Of a stretch of 64,000 nt of DNA, positions 34,809 to 43,769 are shown piece by piece (position 1 is the stretch's first letter; each line of letters begins with the position of its first letter). A program made the position numbers and the translations under genes. Under the pieces are notes generated by a model, which was not told the origin of the DNA, did no database searches, and was given only the letters and a program-made list of their open reading frames with translations. The DNA is from Planctomycetota bacterium (GTDB lineage: Bacteria > Planctomycetota > UBA8742 > UBA2392): contig JACKIE010000005.1 in assembly GCA_020638635.1 (NCBI GenBank), positions 1 through 64,000 of the forward strand, read 5' to 3'.

Positions 34809-36116
34809 CTACTTGATGGAGAGCGTCGTGGTAGTGCGCTCGCCGCCGACGTTGAGGGCAAGTTCGACGTCGCCCTTGAAGTTTTCCGGCAGCTCGAGGG
34901 CCCGCAGTTCCGCGTCAACCAGCGGGTTGAGGGCGCGGCTGCTGTTCACCTGGCCTTCGCGTTCGCGGACCATCTGGCCGCCTCGAGTCATCTGTATGCT
35001 CCAGCCGATTTCATCTTCACGCCACAGCACGGGCTGCTGGCGGCTGTCGTCAAAGAAAGCGCCCCACAGCACGCGGCGTCCGTCCTGCCAGGCCAGGCAG
35101 CGGATGTTGCGAACGCGGTTGAAGTACAGGGGCGGCGCCCCGCGCGCGCCGACGATGCCGCTGAGCTGCAGGCTGCGGGTCAGCTGGTCCATCTCCTGGG
35201 ACAGGGCTTCGCGCTGCGCTTCGGGCGCCTGCATCAGGGCCACCATGTAGCCGCCTTCCAGTCTCGCGAAGGCGATGCGCTGCACGAACTCGTCGGTGCC
35301 GAAGTACTCGCCCACGAATCCTTCGCTGCCCGCGATGGTCGGTTTCAAGCCGGCCGAGCGGTTGATGCCAGCGGCCTTCAGCCGGGTCTCGAGCTCGTTC
35401 TGGAGCATGCCCATGCTTTCGAAGTCGGTCAGCGGCACTTGGAATACGCGCAGGGAAAACCAGCCTTGCGGGGTGCGACGGCGCAGGCGGTCCGCCTCGC
35501 GGTGCCAGCCTTTCAGCACCACCGCGTAGCGGCCGCCGAACAGCAGGGGCGCCAGGGCGTTCGCCTCGACTCCCTCCAGTTGAACCAGCTCGCGCAGCAG
35601 CTCGTCCATGCGGCGCGCTGCCTGGTCCGCCGTCGCATCCGAAACCAGCAGCGCGTAGCTGCGCCCGCCGGTGGTCCAGTCCACCAGCACGCCGCTGCGC
35701 CCGCCCGCGAGCTGCACGCCGCTGCGGTGCGCGGTGACTTCGCCGGAGTGCTGGCGCGGACGGAACGGGTAGTTCTCACCGCCGGAAAAGCGCGCACCTT
35801 CCGCCTCCAGGCGCTTCTGCAAGGACGAAAAGCCCTCGGGGCCGAGCTCCCACAGCGCCGCCGAGCGCCCGGCATCGATCCACTTGCCGGCCAGCAGGCG
35901 GGGATACTCGCCACCGGTCAGCGGGGCGGGAGGCAGCTCAATGCCCAAGCCGCATTCCTCGATCCAGGTGTAATCGCCGAGCCGCAGCGCCGCGGAATCA
36001 CTTGACGCGTCAAGTGCGCGCGCGACCACCTCGCCTGCGTCGGCTCGCGGCGCGGGCAGCAGCGCCAGCAGCAAGGCGGCCTCGATGAAGAACAGCAGGA
36101 AGGCGAGTCTGCCCAT
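34809..36116 (-). CDS. Exported protein of unknown function
   Basis: 435 residues with a signal peptide (MGRLAFLLFFIEAALLLALLPAPRADAG). The mature part is mixed alpha/beta with no recognised domain. SGVLVDWTTGGRSYALLVSDATADQA and GGYMVALMQAPEAQREALSQEM suggest two similar halves of an alpha/beta unit, perhaps a PsbP/DUF-like fold. A TTGACGCGTCAA palindrome sits at 36001-36014, coding Leu-Asp-Ala-Ser just after the signal peptide. The stop region overlaps a partial ACGCGGCGGCGTG-type repeat remnant (about 34768-34815). Periplasmic location inferred; function unknown. Confidence 0.7.
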   Translation of the reverse strand: MGRLAFLLFFIEAALLLALLPAPRADAGEVVARALDASSDSAALRLGDYTWIEECGLGIELPPAPLTGGEYPRLLAGKWIDAGRSAALWELGPEGFSSLQKRLEAEGARFSGGENYPFRPRQHSGEVTAHRSGVQLAGGRSGVLVDWTTGGRSYALLVSDATADQAARRMDELLRELVQLEGVEANALAPLLFGGRYAVVLKGWHREADRLRRRTPQGWFSLRVFQVPLTDFESMGMLQNELETRLKAAGINRSAGLKPTIAGSEGFVGEYFGTDEFVQRIAFARLEGGYMVALMQAPEAQREALSQEMDQLTRSLQLSGIVGARGAPPLYFNRVRNIRCLAWQDGRRVLWGAFFDDSRQQPVLWREDEIGWSIQMTRGGQMVREREGQVNSSRALNPLVDAELRALELPENFKGDVELALNVGGERTTTTLSIK

Positions 36117-36194
36117 GGGCTCAATTCAAAAGGGGGCCACGGTGGGGTGCGTCACTTTGAATTCTGCATTCTGAATCTCGCATTGGCCAGCGCC

Positions 36195-37673
36195 CTAGTG
36201 CGCGCGGCGCACGCGGCTGTCGGGGATGCCGAGCTCTTCACGATACTTGGTCACCACGCGACGCGACGCCTTGATGCCCGCCTTGTCCAGACGCTGGGCG
36301 ATCGCCATGTCGGATAGCGGCTTCTTCTTGTCCTCACCGTCCACGATCTCCTTCACCTTCTCCTTCACGGCCTCGCGGCTGGTTTCGCCGTCGTCCTTGG
36401 GCAGGCCGCCGGTGAAGAAGGTATTCATGGCCTTGATGCCCTGGGGCGTCTGCATGTACTTGCCGTACACCGCGCGCCACACGGTGCTGTGGTGGATGCC
36501 GAGCTCGTCGGCGATGTCCTGCATCTTCATGGGCTTGAGGCCGCTGACGCCCTCGTACATGAAGTCGTGCTGGCGCTTGAGGATCTCGTTGGCCACGCGC
36601 TCAAGGGTGCTCTGGCGCTGGTCGATGGCGTCCATCAGCACGCGCGCCTGGTTGAGTTTGCCCCTCACAAAGTTGAGGGTTTCCTTGTCGCCCTTGCGCC
36701 CCTCAAGCATCTTCAGGTAGGTGGGGCTGATTGCCAGGCGCGGCAGGTTCTCGCGCGTCAGCTTCACGCGCAACTTACCGGTTTCGTCTTCCTCGATGAT
36801 CACGTCCGGCACCACCAGTTGCGTGGGCACCTCGCTGTACAGCGCACCCGGGTGTGGGTTCAGGCTGCCCAGCAAGTCGATCAGCAGCTTCACTTCCTCG
36901 ATGCCGATGCCCATGTCCTTGGCGATCTTGGGCAGGCGGTTCTTCAGTACGTCGTCCCAGTGCTCGGTCAGCAGCTTCTGCAGCTTCGGGTAGTCCGGGT
37001 CGTCCTTGCCGATCTGCAGCAGCAGGCATTCCGCCAGGTCGCGCGCGCCGACACCCGCGGGCTCCAGCGACTGAACCAGGCCCAGCGCCCACTCGACTTC
37101 TTCCATGGTGTAGCGGCCGTTGAAGGACTTGCAGAGGTCTTCCAGCGGGTACTCAAGGTAGCCGCGCTCGTCGAGCGAGTAGATGATCGCCTCCAGCAGC
37201 GGCCAGTCCAGCTCGTCCACTTCGCGCAGGCGCAGCTGCTCCAGCAGGTGGTCGGCCAGCTGCTCGCCGGGCGCGGCCACCTGGTTGAAGGCCTCCTGCT
37301 TGGCGTCCGGCTCGCCGTCTTGCTGCACGCGGCCGCTGCGCGGCACGAACTCGTCCACATCTGTGTTGCGCTGGAGGAATTCGTAGACCTCTTCGTAGGT
37401 CTCGCCGACTTCGGTCCGGGCTTCCTGGGTGGTTTCCTCGATGATCTGCTCATGGACGCGCTCTTCGCGCTCGGCCTGGGTGGGGGCGTCGGGGGCCTCG
37501 GCAGCCATCTCCAGGGTGGGGTTTTCGAGCAGCTCATCGCGCACCAGGTCTTGCAGGTCGGCGGTGCTCATCTGCAGGATGTTGAGCGACTGGATGGTCT
37601 GCAGGCTCAGCACCTGGCGCTGTTCCAGGCGCTGGCCCACGCGCATGTCGAGGCTCATGCCCGGGCCGCTCAT
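36195..37673 (-). CDS. rpoN: RNA polymerase sigma-54 factor RpoN
   Basis: 492 residues. Region I has the Gln/Leu-rich activator-interacting stretch LSLQTIQSLNILQM and ELLENPTLE. An acidic region II (about 60-120) follows. The core-binding domain, the HTH (LGIHHSTVWRAVYGKYMQTPQGI) and the C-terminal RpoN box SRRVVTKYREELGIPDSRVRR, in segments, recognise -24/-12 promoters. It requires AAA+ enhancer-binding activators, none of which are in the window. MSGPGMSLDMRV is the likely start; Met6 is an alternative. I found no clear TGGCAC-N5-TTGCA promoter in intergenic regions here. Confidence 0.96.
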   Translation of the reverse strand: MSGPGMSLDMRVGQRLEQRQVLSLQTIQSLNILQMSTADLQDLVRDELLENPTLEMAAEAPDAPTQAEREERVHEQIIEETTQEARTEVGETYEEVYEFLQRNTDVDEFVPRSGRVQQDGEPDAKQEAFNQVAAPGEQLADHLLEQLRLREVDELDWPLLEAIIYSLDERGYLEYPLEDLCKSFNGRYTMEEVEWALGLVQSLEPAGVGARDLAECLLLQIGKDDPDYPKLQKLLTEHWDDVLKNRLPKIAKDMGIGIEEVKLLIDLLGSLNPHPGALYSEVPTQLVVPDVIIEEDETGKLRVKLTRENLPRLAISPTYLKMLEGRKGDKETLNFVRGKLNQARVLMDAIDQRQSTLERVANEILKRQHDFMYEGVSGLKPMKMQDIADELGIHHSTVWRAVYGKYMQTPQGIKAMNTFFTGGLPKDDGETSREAVKEKVKEIVDGEDKKKPLSDMAIAQRLDKAGIKASRRVVTKYREELGIPDSRVRRAH

Positions 37674-37728
37674 GGAGCCTCCCGGTGATGGGGCACGTAA
37701 CGTCGCAGGGAAGCTTGAAGCAGGCTGC

Positions 37729-37827
37729 GATTTTGGATTTTAGATTTTGGATTGTGGATTGAACTGCATCGGCGCTTAGCCGTGCGGGACCGCGGCAGCG
37801 CCAATCCAAAATCCAAAATCCAAAATC
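37729..37827. repeat. Inverted AATCCAAAATCC tandem arrays
   Basis: A 26-base block of GATTTTGG-type repeats (37729-37754) is matched by its reverse complement (37802-37827) at 25 of 26 positions, with about 47 bases between. The AT-rich composition stands out sharply. It lies between rpoN and recR. Confidence 0.85.
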
Positions 37828-37838
37828 CAGAATTCACC

Positions 37839-38456
37839 TTAGCCTCCAAACGTCTGCCTTCCGCTCAGCGCGTCACTCAGGATTGCGCTGCTTACGTTCT
37901 CGATTTCCGCGCCGGCCGGCACGCCGCGGGCGATGCGGGTCAGCTTGATGCCCTTCTGCTTCGCCACCTCGGCCAGCGCGTCGCGCAGGTAGACGGCCGT
38001 GCCTTCGCCCTCGAGGTCGGGGTTGGTGGCGAGGATGATCTCCTTGATGCCGCCGTGCTTTGCGCGTTTGAGCAGCGCTTCGATGGTCAGGTCCTCGGGG
38101 CCGATGCCCTCCAGGAGCGCGATGTGACCCAGCAGGCAGTGGTAGACACCCTTGAAGGCGCCGGCTTTTTCGAAAGCCATCAGGTCCTTGGGCTGCTCGA
38201 CGACGCAGACGATGGATTTGTCTCGCTGGGGGTCGGCGCAGACGGGGCAGGGATCGCGCTCGGTGAAGTTGAAGCAGACGCTACAGTTTGTAAGATTTTG
38301 TTTGACGTCACGGATGGCGCGGGCGAGGTCCATGGCGTCCTGCTCGGACAGCTTGACCAGATGGAAAGCCAGTCTCTCGGCGGTTTTGGTGCCGATGCCC
38401 GGCAGCCTTTTGAGGCTTTCGACCAGGCGAGACAGGCTGTCCGGATAAGTAGTCAA
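37839..38456 (-). CDS. recR: Recombination mediator protein RecR
   Basis: 205 residues. The N-terminal HhH segment is LKRLPGIGTKTAERLAFHL, then the C4 zinc finger (CSVCFNFTERDPCPVC), the Toprim domain (IVCVVEQPKDLMAFEKAG, ATNPDLEGEGTA) and the C-terminal Walker B-like segment. With RecO/RecF it loads RecA at gaps. The usual partners dnaX and ybaB are not adjacent. The start is MTTYPDSLSRLVE. Confidence 0.96.
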   Translation of the reverse strand: MTTYPDSLSRLVESLKRLPGIGTKTAERLAFHLVKLSEQDAMDLARAIRDVKQNLTNCSVCFNFTERDPCPVCADPQRDKSIVCVVEQPKDLMAFEKAGAFKGVYHCLLGHIALLEGIGPEDLTIEALLKRAKHGGIKEIILATNPDLEGEGTAVYLRDALAEVAKQKGIKLTRIARGVPAGAEIENVSSAILSDALSGRQTFGG

Positions 38457-38529
38457 GCGAAATCCTGAAAAGCGGTACGCTATTTGCTAGGAACTACTAA
38501 AGAATATCCCATCTGCCCCCCCTGTCAAG

Positions 38530-38549
38530 CCGCGCGGATCACCGCGCGG
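38530..38549. terminator. Hairpin CCGCGCGG-ATCA-CCGCGCGG
   Basis: A perfect 8-bp stem followed by TTTGTT on the plus strand. It sits in the 208-base gap between the divergent recR and a lipoprotein gene, where a terminator is not expected. It could be a leader attenuator or a remnant. Confidence 0.45.
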
Positions 38550-38664
38550 TTTGTTCCATCCGGCCCGGACCACGCTCGTTCCACAGCTGTAGACCTTCAC
38601 GCTTCATCCGTTAGGATTCGCCAGGGCGCGTGCACCACCATTAACCCGCCCGCTAGGAGAGCCA

Positions 38665-41049
38665 ATGCGTTACCTTCCGGTACTTGCCTGTTCCCTGCTG
38701 GTTCTATTGAGCGCCTGCACCTTCGACGACGGTGACAAGCCCACCGACGATTCCGCCACCGCCGTCGCCGGCCGCGACATCGTGCTGGACATCGGCGTGG
38801 CGCGCCTCGAGATCAGCGGCGCCACCATCGGCAGCGGCACCGGCCAGATCCCGGAAGGCAGCAAGGTCAAGCTCGAGGTGGTCAAGCACAAGCTGCCGGG
38901 GCGCGAGGTTTACTCGCCCGTGGTACAGGTCAGCGTGACCGACGGCGCCGGCGCCGCCGTCACCGGCCTGGACCTCAGCCCGGCCGCGAAGTTCGAGCTC
39001 AGCTACGACTTCAACGCCGCCATCGCGGACGGCAACACCAGCCAGACCCAGATTCTGCTGCTGAAGATCGACGGCACCAGCATCGACGAACTCACCTATA
39101 CCACCATCGCGCCCGCGGAAGACACCGAGTATGCGGTGGCCTGGCCCGGGCGCGTGCGCGGCTTCTTCACCAGCTTCTCGCGCTTTGCCGTCAGCGACGG
39201 CGGCAGCGGCGGCACCACGCCGCCCGCGGCGGTCGCCCTGACCGGCACGGTCAGCACGGTGCTGACGGCCACGGTCTGGCAGCTTGCCGACACCGGCGCC
39301 GTCTACAACGTCAGCCTGGCCGTGCCGACCTCACTGACCACCACGCCGCCCGCGGTCGTGACCCTGAACGACGCCAGCTTCGACGCCGGCAACCCGCTTG
39401 ATCCGAACAACCGCGCCGTCACGGTGCAGACCGGCGGCGTCACCTACACCAGCGACCACCCGGCCGCGAGCGTGGTGTTCCAGCTCAACACCTTTACCGG
39501 CAGCAGCAGCAGCGGCAGCCTGGTGGGCACGGTAATCCAGCAGGGCGGCAGCACGCCGCTCGCCATCAACTTCACGTTCACCACGGGCGCGGCCGGCGCC
39601 ACGGCGATCGGGGGCACAGTCGCCGACCTTGCCGGTCGGCGCACCCTGAACTTGCAGGATGGCGCCGGCGCGGAGCAGGTGGTGATCCTGATGCCGGACA
39701 CCCTGCCCAACGGCGCGCTTGACCCGATCACATTCGACGACGCCAGCTTTGATTCCGGCAATCCGACCGACCCCGCCGGGCGCCTGCTGACCGTGACCGT
39801 AAGCGGCGAGACCTTCAGCAGCGACGTGCCCGTGGTGGGCAGCGTAACGCTTACCTTCACCAGCTGGGATAACGTCACCAAGGTCGGCGCGGGCACCATC
39901 ACAGGCACCGTGGTCAGCAGCACTCCGGCCACCAAGACCCTGAACTACACGTTCACCACCACGGCGGGCGCCACGGGCGGCAGCGGCACCTTCACGGCCG
40001 GCACGCCAGTTGACGTAACCACCACGGACGTGGCCGATGAAGCCGCGATCACCTACGACATCTCTTCGGGTGACTACATGTGCGCCTGGCTGTCCGACGT
40101 CGGCACCACCAACCGCACCATCGAGATGGCAGTGCTTGACGCCGACACGCTGGCCGTGGTCGGCAGCGTGGTCAGCTTTGAGCCTTCCGGGGCGTTTGAC
40201 CCGGCCGGCGGCTTCGACCTGGCCGTAGACAACGCGCAGGACGTGGCGGCGGTGGGCGCGACGGGCGCCAATGCGGCAACCGATTCCGTGCTGGCGGTGT
40301 TCTACGACGTCGGCCTGGACAGCCTGAACGACCAGGTCACGGTCGGCACCGGCACCGCGCCGCGCGTGGAATACCACGTGAACCAGGACCACTTCGTGAT
40401 CGCCTGGCAGTCGGGCACGGACGTGATGGCGCGGGTTTACGACTGGGACGGCACGCCGATCGGCACCGCACAGACCGTCTTCGGCAACGCCATCCTGAAG
40501 GGCCTGGCCACGCCGGGCACCGAGGCCGTTGACGAGGCGCTGATCACAGCCGACGACGGCAGCGGCATCGTGGGTCGCTACCTTGAGGTCAGCACCGGCA
40601 CGCTGGCTGGCGCCAGCTTCGACATTTCGACTTCACTGTCCGGCGGACTCGCCGGCTGGGACGAAGTGGGCGGACAGTACCTGGTGCTGTACCAGGAACT
40701 GGTGGGGGGCTTCTTCACATCGCAGGTGCTGCTGGCGCTTGACACTTCCACCACCACGCCCGTGGGCTCGCCCCTGACCCTGGCCGCCGCCGCGGCGCCG
40801 GTCCAGTGGGGTGCGGGCAACGCGGGCACGATCTTCGCCGACACCGGCGCCAACATGTACCCCGTGGACAGCAGCGTGGCGGGACCGGCACTGGTGGCGG
40901 GCCCGCTGCTGGGCGCTCTCAGCGGCCTGAACATCGACACCACGGCCGACGGCGCGGCACTGGCCGGGGCCGGCAGCGACCGATACGTGCTGCTGGCGGC
41001 CAAGGGCGCCGCGGGTGTGACGGCCGTGCCCCTGACCCTGACGCCGTAG
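38665..41049 (+). CDS. Large surface lipoprotein with duplicated beta domains
   Basis: 794 residues. The signal MRYLPVLACSLLVLLSAC contains a lipobox. The mature protein is beta-rich and Thr/Ser/Gly/Ala-rich. Two homologous units are visible: VVTLNDASFDAGNPLDPNNRAVTVQ (about 230) and ITFDDASFDSGNPTDPAGRLLTV (about 352), each followed by similar strands of about 100 residues. The C-terminal third resembles beta-propeller-like repeats with DWDGTPIG-type turns. Probably a lipid-anchored cell-surface or adhesin-like protein. No enzymatic motif. The gene is GC-rich like the chromosome. Confidence 0.8.
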   Translation: MRYLPVLACSLLVLLSACTFDDGDKPTDDSATAVAGRDIVLDIGVARLEISGATIGSGTGQIPEGSKVKLEVVKHKLPGREVYSPVVQVSVTDGAGAAVTGLDLSPAAKFELSYDFNAAIADGNTSQTQILLLKIDGTSIDELTYTTIAPAEDTEYAVAWPGRVRGFFTSFSRFAVSDGGSGGTTPPAAVALTGTVSTVLTATVWQLADTGAVYNVSLAVPTSLTTTPPAVVTLNDASFDAGNPLDPNNRAVTVQTGGVTYTSDHPAASVVFQLNTFTGSSSSGSLVGTVIQQGGSTPLAINFTFTTGAAGATAIGGTVADLAGRRTLNLQDGAGAEQVVILMPDTLPNGALDPITFDDASFDSGNPTDPAGRLLTVTVSGETFSSDVPVVGSVTLTFTSWDNVTKVGAGTITGTVVSSTPATKTLNYTFTTTAGATGGSGTFTAGTPVDVTTTDVADEAAITYDISSGDYMCAWLSDVGTTNRTIEMAVLDADTLAVVGSVVSFEPSGAFDPAGGFDLAVDNAQDVAAVGATGANAATDSVLAVFYDVGLDSLNDQVTVGTGTAPRVEYHVNQDHFVIAWQSGTDVMARVYDWDGTPIGTAQTVFGNAILKGLATPGTEAVDEALITADDGSGIVGRYLEVSTGTLAGASFDISTSLSGGLAGWDEVGGQYLVLYQELVGGFFTSQVLLALDTSTTTPVGSPLTLAAAAAPVQWGAGNAGTIFADTGANMYPVDSSVAGPALVAGPLLGALSGLNIDTTADGAALAGAGSDRYVLLAAKGAAGVTAVPLTLTP

Positions 41050-41068
41050 CTGCGCCGGTGGATGCTTC

Positions 41069-41152
41069 GGGAGGAACGCGGACAGCCTGGCCGACGAAGC
41101 CTTGGCGAAGTCGGGTCCCGTCCGCACAGAGCGGGCCGGAGGCCCGCGTTCC
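41069..41152. repeat. Inverted-repeat element with GGAACGCGG ends
   Basis: GGAACGCGG near 41073 pairs with CCCGCGTTCC ending at 41152, with an inner GCGGGCC-GGA-GGCCCGC hairpin (41131-41147). The 278-base gap 41050-41327 holds no gene besides this. Confidence 0.7.
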
Positions 41153-41327
41153 GATAACCCGCTACCCGCAACGGGATATTTTTTCCTACCAGATCTCGGG
41201 TTTTCCCGGTCTCCGACACACAGTCTCTTGGGACGCGACACTTTTTCGATCTGCCGATTCGGCAAGATCGCGCTTTCCGTGTCGCGTGCATGTGCACACT
41301 CCTTGCAGGCAAACACAAGGAGCAAGC

Positions 41328-41804
41328 ATGAAACGCAAACCCAACGTCAGGCCGCCGGTTCCCGGTCACCCGGACCGCCGCCAGACCAGCCCGGCCGGCC
41401 AGGCGCCGGACCCGGTCGCCGCGGCCGTGCAGGAAGCCACCGAAGAGTTGTTCATCCAGCGCGGCGGCGAGCGCCGGCGCCGCATGCTGAAGCTGCTGGA
41501 CGAAACCATGGACGTCTACGAGCAGGATGTGAAGCGCGCCAAGGGCAACGAGGAGAACTTCAAGTGGCGCGTGAAGCCCAGCGAAATGCTGCGCCTGCGC
41601 CGCGAAGTCAGCATTCTCGAGGCCGAGATCGAGAAGCTGATGGACGAGTGCTACCAGATGGCCAAGGCCATGATCCAGGACCTGGTGAACCAGCGCCGTC
41701 AGCAGCCAGGCGCGCAACCGGAAGCGCGCGAACCGTCGCCGTTCCCAGTCCAGCCCGCGAAGGCGGAAAGCGAGGTGGCTGCCAGTCAGCCGACCGCGGC
41801 GTAG
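41328..41804 (+). CDS. Hypothetical helical protein
   Basis: 158 residues, preceded by a very strong ribosome site (AAGGAG seven bases before the ATG). Disordered basic N-terminus (about 1-30), a predicted helical/coiled-coil core (about 35-120: ELFIQRGGERRRRMLKLLDET, LRREVSILEAEIEKLMDECY) and a Pro/Ala-rich tail. No signal peptide. No family recognised. It follows a repeat element and is separated from the next gene, on the opposite strand, by hairpins. Confidence 0.7.
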   Translation: MKRKPNVRPPVPGHPDRRQTSPAGQAPDPVAAAVQEATEELFIQRGGERRRRMLKLLDETMDVYEQDVKRAKGNEENFKWRVKPSEMLRLRREVSILEAEIEKLMDECYQMAKAMIQDLVNQRRQQPGAQPEAREPSPFPVQPAKAESEVAASQPTAA

Positions 41805-41823
41805 TGGCGAGCGCTTGCAGCGC

Positions 41824-41951
41824 ATGAGTTGCCGCGGCTTCAAGCCGCAGCCGTCGGCCGGAGGCCAACGTAACTCATTCGCGGCGCGCGAATGCCGGTC
41901 GGCGGTTCTGTCAAAAGGAAACGGGGACGATCACCAGCGGCGACCGTCCCC
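41824..41951. repeat. Hairpin cluster plus diverged GGGGACGATCACC palindrome
   Basis: ATGAGTT (41824) pairs with AACTCAT (41872-41878) around a GCGGCTT/AAGCCGC hairpin. ATTCGCG-GCG-CGCGAAT lies at about 41877-41893. A decayed copy of the GGGGAC...GTCCCC family occupies 41923-41951. It lies between convergent genes. Confidence 0.75.
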
Positions 41952-41980
41952 ATTGAGAGCACTGCAGCGAACGCGGGTTG

Positions 41981-42709
41981 CTACGCCTTCTTGAGCAGCT
42001 TGCGACGTGTGGTGATTGCCGCAATGCCGCCCGCGGCCAGGATCCACAGCCCTTGCGGGTAGCCTTCGTTGCTCGTGGCGCAACCGCTGCCGGAGTCGCC
42101 ACCAACCTTGGGCACCAGCAGGTCGCCTTCCACGGTGTAGGTGGTAGCGCCGGTGTCGTCGAAGGTGAAGGTCCAAATGTACTCGCGCGGGCTGGTGTCC
42201 AGGGAGTCGCGCCACTTGGAAACGATCAGGAACAGGGCCACGGCGCTGCCGTCCGGGATCGTGACCGAAACCGCATCGTAGGGATAGATGGTGTGCGGCG
42301 CGGACCCGTCCGGCGAGCTCTGCTCCGGGGCGGCTGACACGTCATTCCTCGGGCGTTCGCCGGCCAGCACGATCGTGGTCGAATCCACGGTGATCGGCGC
42401 GCCCGTGGTATTCAGCACGATCGCCAGGTCGTGGGTCGTGGTGTTGCCCAGGGCGTAGAATTCGTCGCTGATGCTGTCCAGCTCGTTGTCGATCCCCTTG
42501 CCGTTGCCGTACACGGGGAAGGTGGCCGGCTGCCCGTTGGGCTGCAGCGGGTCATAGAACGGATTGGGAATGGTCAGGCCTGAGATGTACGGCCCAACGT
42601 CGCCGGCCGTCGGTTCGTGAATCACCGTGGTGATGGCCAGGCCCGGTGTGGGCTGGGCCGCCAGGGCCGTGCTGAACGCGACCGCGACTAACAGGAACCA
42701 GTAGCGCAT
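41981..42709 (-). CDS. Secreted protein with Cys-containing C-terminal sorting signal
   Basis: 242 residues. Signal peptide MRYWFLLVAVAFSTALAAQ; the ATG is preceded by GGAGG. The mature region (about 20-200) is beta-rich (TPGLAITTVIHEPTAGDVGPY, YIWTFTFDDTGATTYTVEGD). The C-terminus has a GGDSGSGC motif (Cys210), a hydrophobic helix (GLWILAAGGIAAI) and a basic end TTRRKLLKKA. The protein at 8583-9524 ends the same way, and the layout matches MYXO-CTERM-like sorting/processing signals. A CPBP protease at 49615 is a candidate processing enzyme. Function of the mature domain unknown. Confidence 0.7.
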   Translation of the reverse strand: MRYWFLLVAVAFSTALAAQPTPGLAITTVIHEPTAGDVGPYISGLTIPNPFYDPLQPNGQPATFPVYGNGKGIDNELDSISDEFYALGNTTTHDLAIVLNTTGAPITVDSTTIVLAGERPRNDVSAAPEQSSPDGSAPHTIYPYDAVSVTIPDGSAVALFLIVSKWRDSLDTSPREYIWTFTFDDTGATTYTVEGDLLVPKVGGDSGSGCATSNEGYPQGLWILAAGGIAAITTRRKLLKKA

Positions 42710-42852
42710 TGCCTCCTCCAAGGCTGACTCAAACTGCGCGGGGGTTCAGGGGAGAACGCCGCGCGTAAAAGCAGGGGCTTTCGATGTTACCGTCCCACGC
42801 CTCTACGCAAAGGCACATGCGAGTATAGACATGGCCCGGTCCGGCGCAAGCA

Positions 42853-43413
42853 TTACGGGCGGCGAAATACCTGCGTCCAGTAGGTGCCGTACCCGCCGGT
42901 GCTGCCCTGCCGCACGCCGATGCCGATTTCGGTGAAATTGGGGTTCAGGATGTTCGCCCGGTGGCCGCTGCTGTTCATCCAACCGTTCATAACGTCCGCC
43001 GCCGTGGCGTAGCCGGCGGCGATGTTCTCGCCGGCGGCGCTGTAGCTGATGCCGGCATTGGCCAGGCGGTCGAAGGGGCTGTCGCCGTCGGGGTTGGTGT
43101 GGCTGAAGAAGTCGCGGGCGTCCATGTCCCAGCTGTGGTCGTAGGCGACCTGCGAGACCGCGGCGTTCATGGTGAGGGGGCTGAGGCTGGCCGTGGCGCG
43201 CTCCTGGTTGACCAACGCGAGCACCTGCTGGGCCAGGCTGTCTTCGGTGCTGGTGGGGGTGTTGCCGGTCTGGGCGCCGCCGCCGCCGCCGCCTCCACCG
43301 CCGCCGCCGCCACCGGACGACGAGGAACCGGACGAGCCGGCGTTCGTGCCGTCACAAGCGCTCAGCAGGCAAAGTGTGAAGAGAAGGAAAGACAGGGCAA
43401 TGAACCGGCGCAT
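42853..43413 (-). CDS. CAP-domain (SCP/YkwD-like) lipoprotein
   Basis: 186 residues. Signal and lipobox MRRFIALSFLLFTLCLLSAC, then a Gly/Ser linker with 13 consecutive Gly (34-46), then a CAP domain (about 60-186) with LVNQERATASLSPL, HTNPDGDSPFDRLANAG, AGENIAAGY, GHRANILNPNFTEIGIG. The conserved His and Glu of the CAP cavity are present. CAP proteins act extracellularly in adhesion, sterol binding or proteolysis; the role here is unknown. GGAGGA precedes the ATG. The Gly run is encoded by a GGC/GGN repeat likely to vary in length. Confidence 0.88.
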   Translation of the reverse strand: MRRFIALSFLLFTLCLLSACDGTNAGSSGSSSSGGGGGGGGGGGGGAQTGNTPTSTEDSLAQQVLALVNQERATASLSPLTMNAAVSQVAYDHSWDMDARDFFSHTNPDGDSPFDRLANAGISYSAAGENIAAGYATAADVMNGWMNSSGHRANILNPNFTEIGIGVRQGSTGGYGTYWTQVFRRP

Positions 43414-43769
43414 GGAATCCTCCGAAACTCTCAGCCGGCCCCCATTGCGGGCTGCGAGAAGGGGATTGCGGGGTGGTACCAGTAAGTCAGTGCAAACTTT
43501 CCCGGTCTGCTTACAGGTACCACCCGTTGAAGTGCAGCAGGCCCAACGCTTATGCTGATACAAAATGTACGGCATGGTGTCCGGTTTGTCCATAATGCAA
43601 ACTGCTATTTCACGGTTGACTGGCCCCCAAGCCTGCTACAATGCCGCGGCCAGTGCTTTGGTAAGTGGGCACTAATTTGGAGGTCGGGACGCGCAGGCGC
43701 AGCAGTATCGCGCCGTGCAATGCGAAGGGATGCCCGCGTCGGACAACCCCCAGCATTTCCCGCGCCGGA

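Noticed and set aside
36120..38664. Sigma-54 promoters near rpoN
   Set aside because: No TGGCAC-N5-TTGC match was seen in the intergenic sequence, so none is annotated.
39331..40392. 353-codon minus-strand frame opposite the large lipoprotein
   Set aside because: Antisense shadow of a gene with a signal peptide, lipobox and internal repeats.
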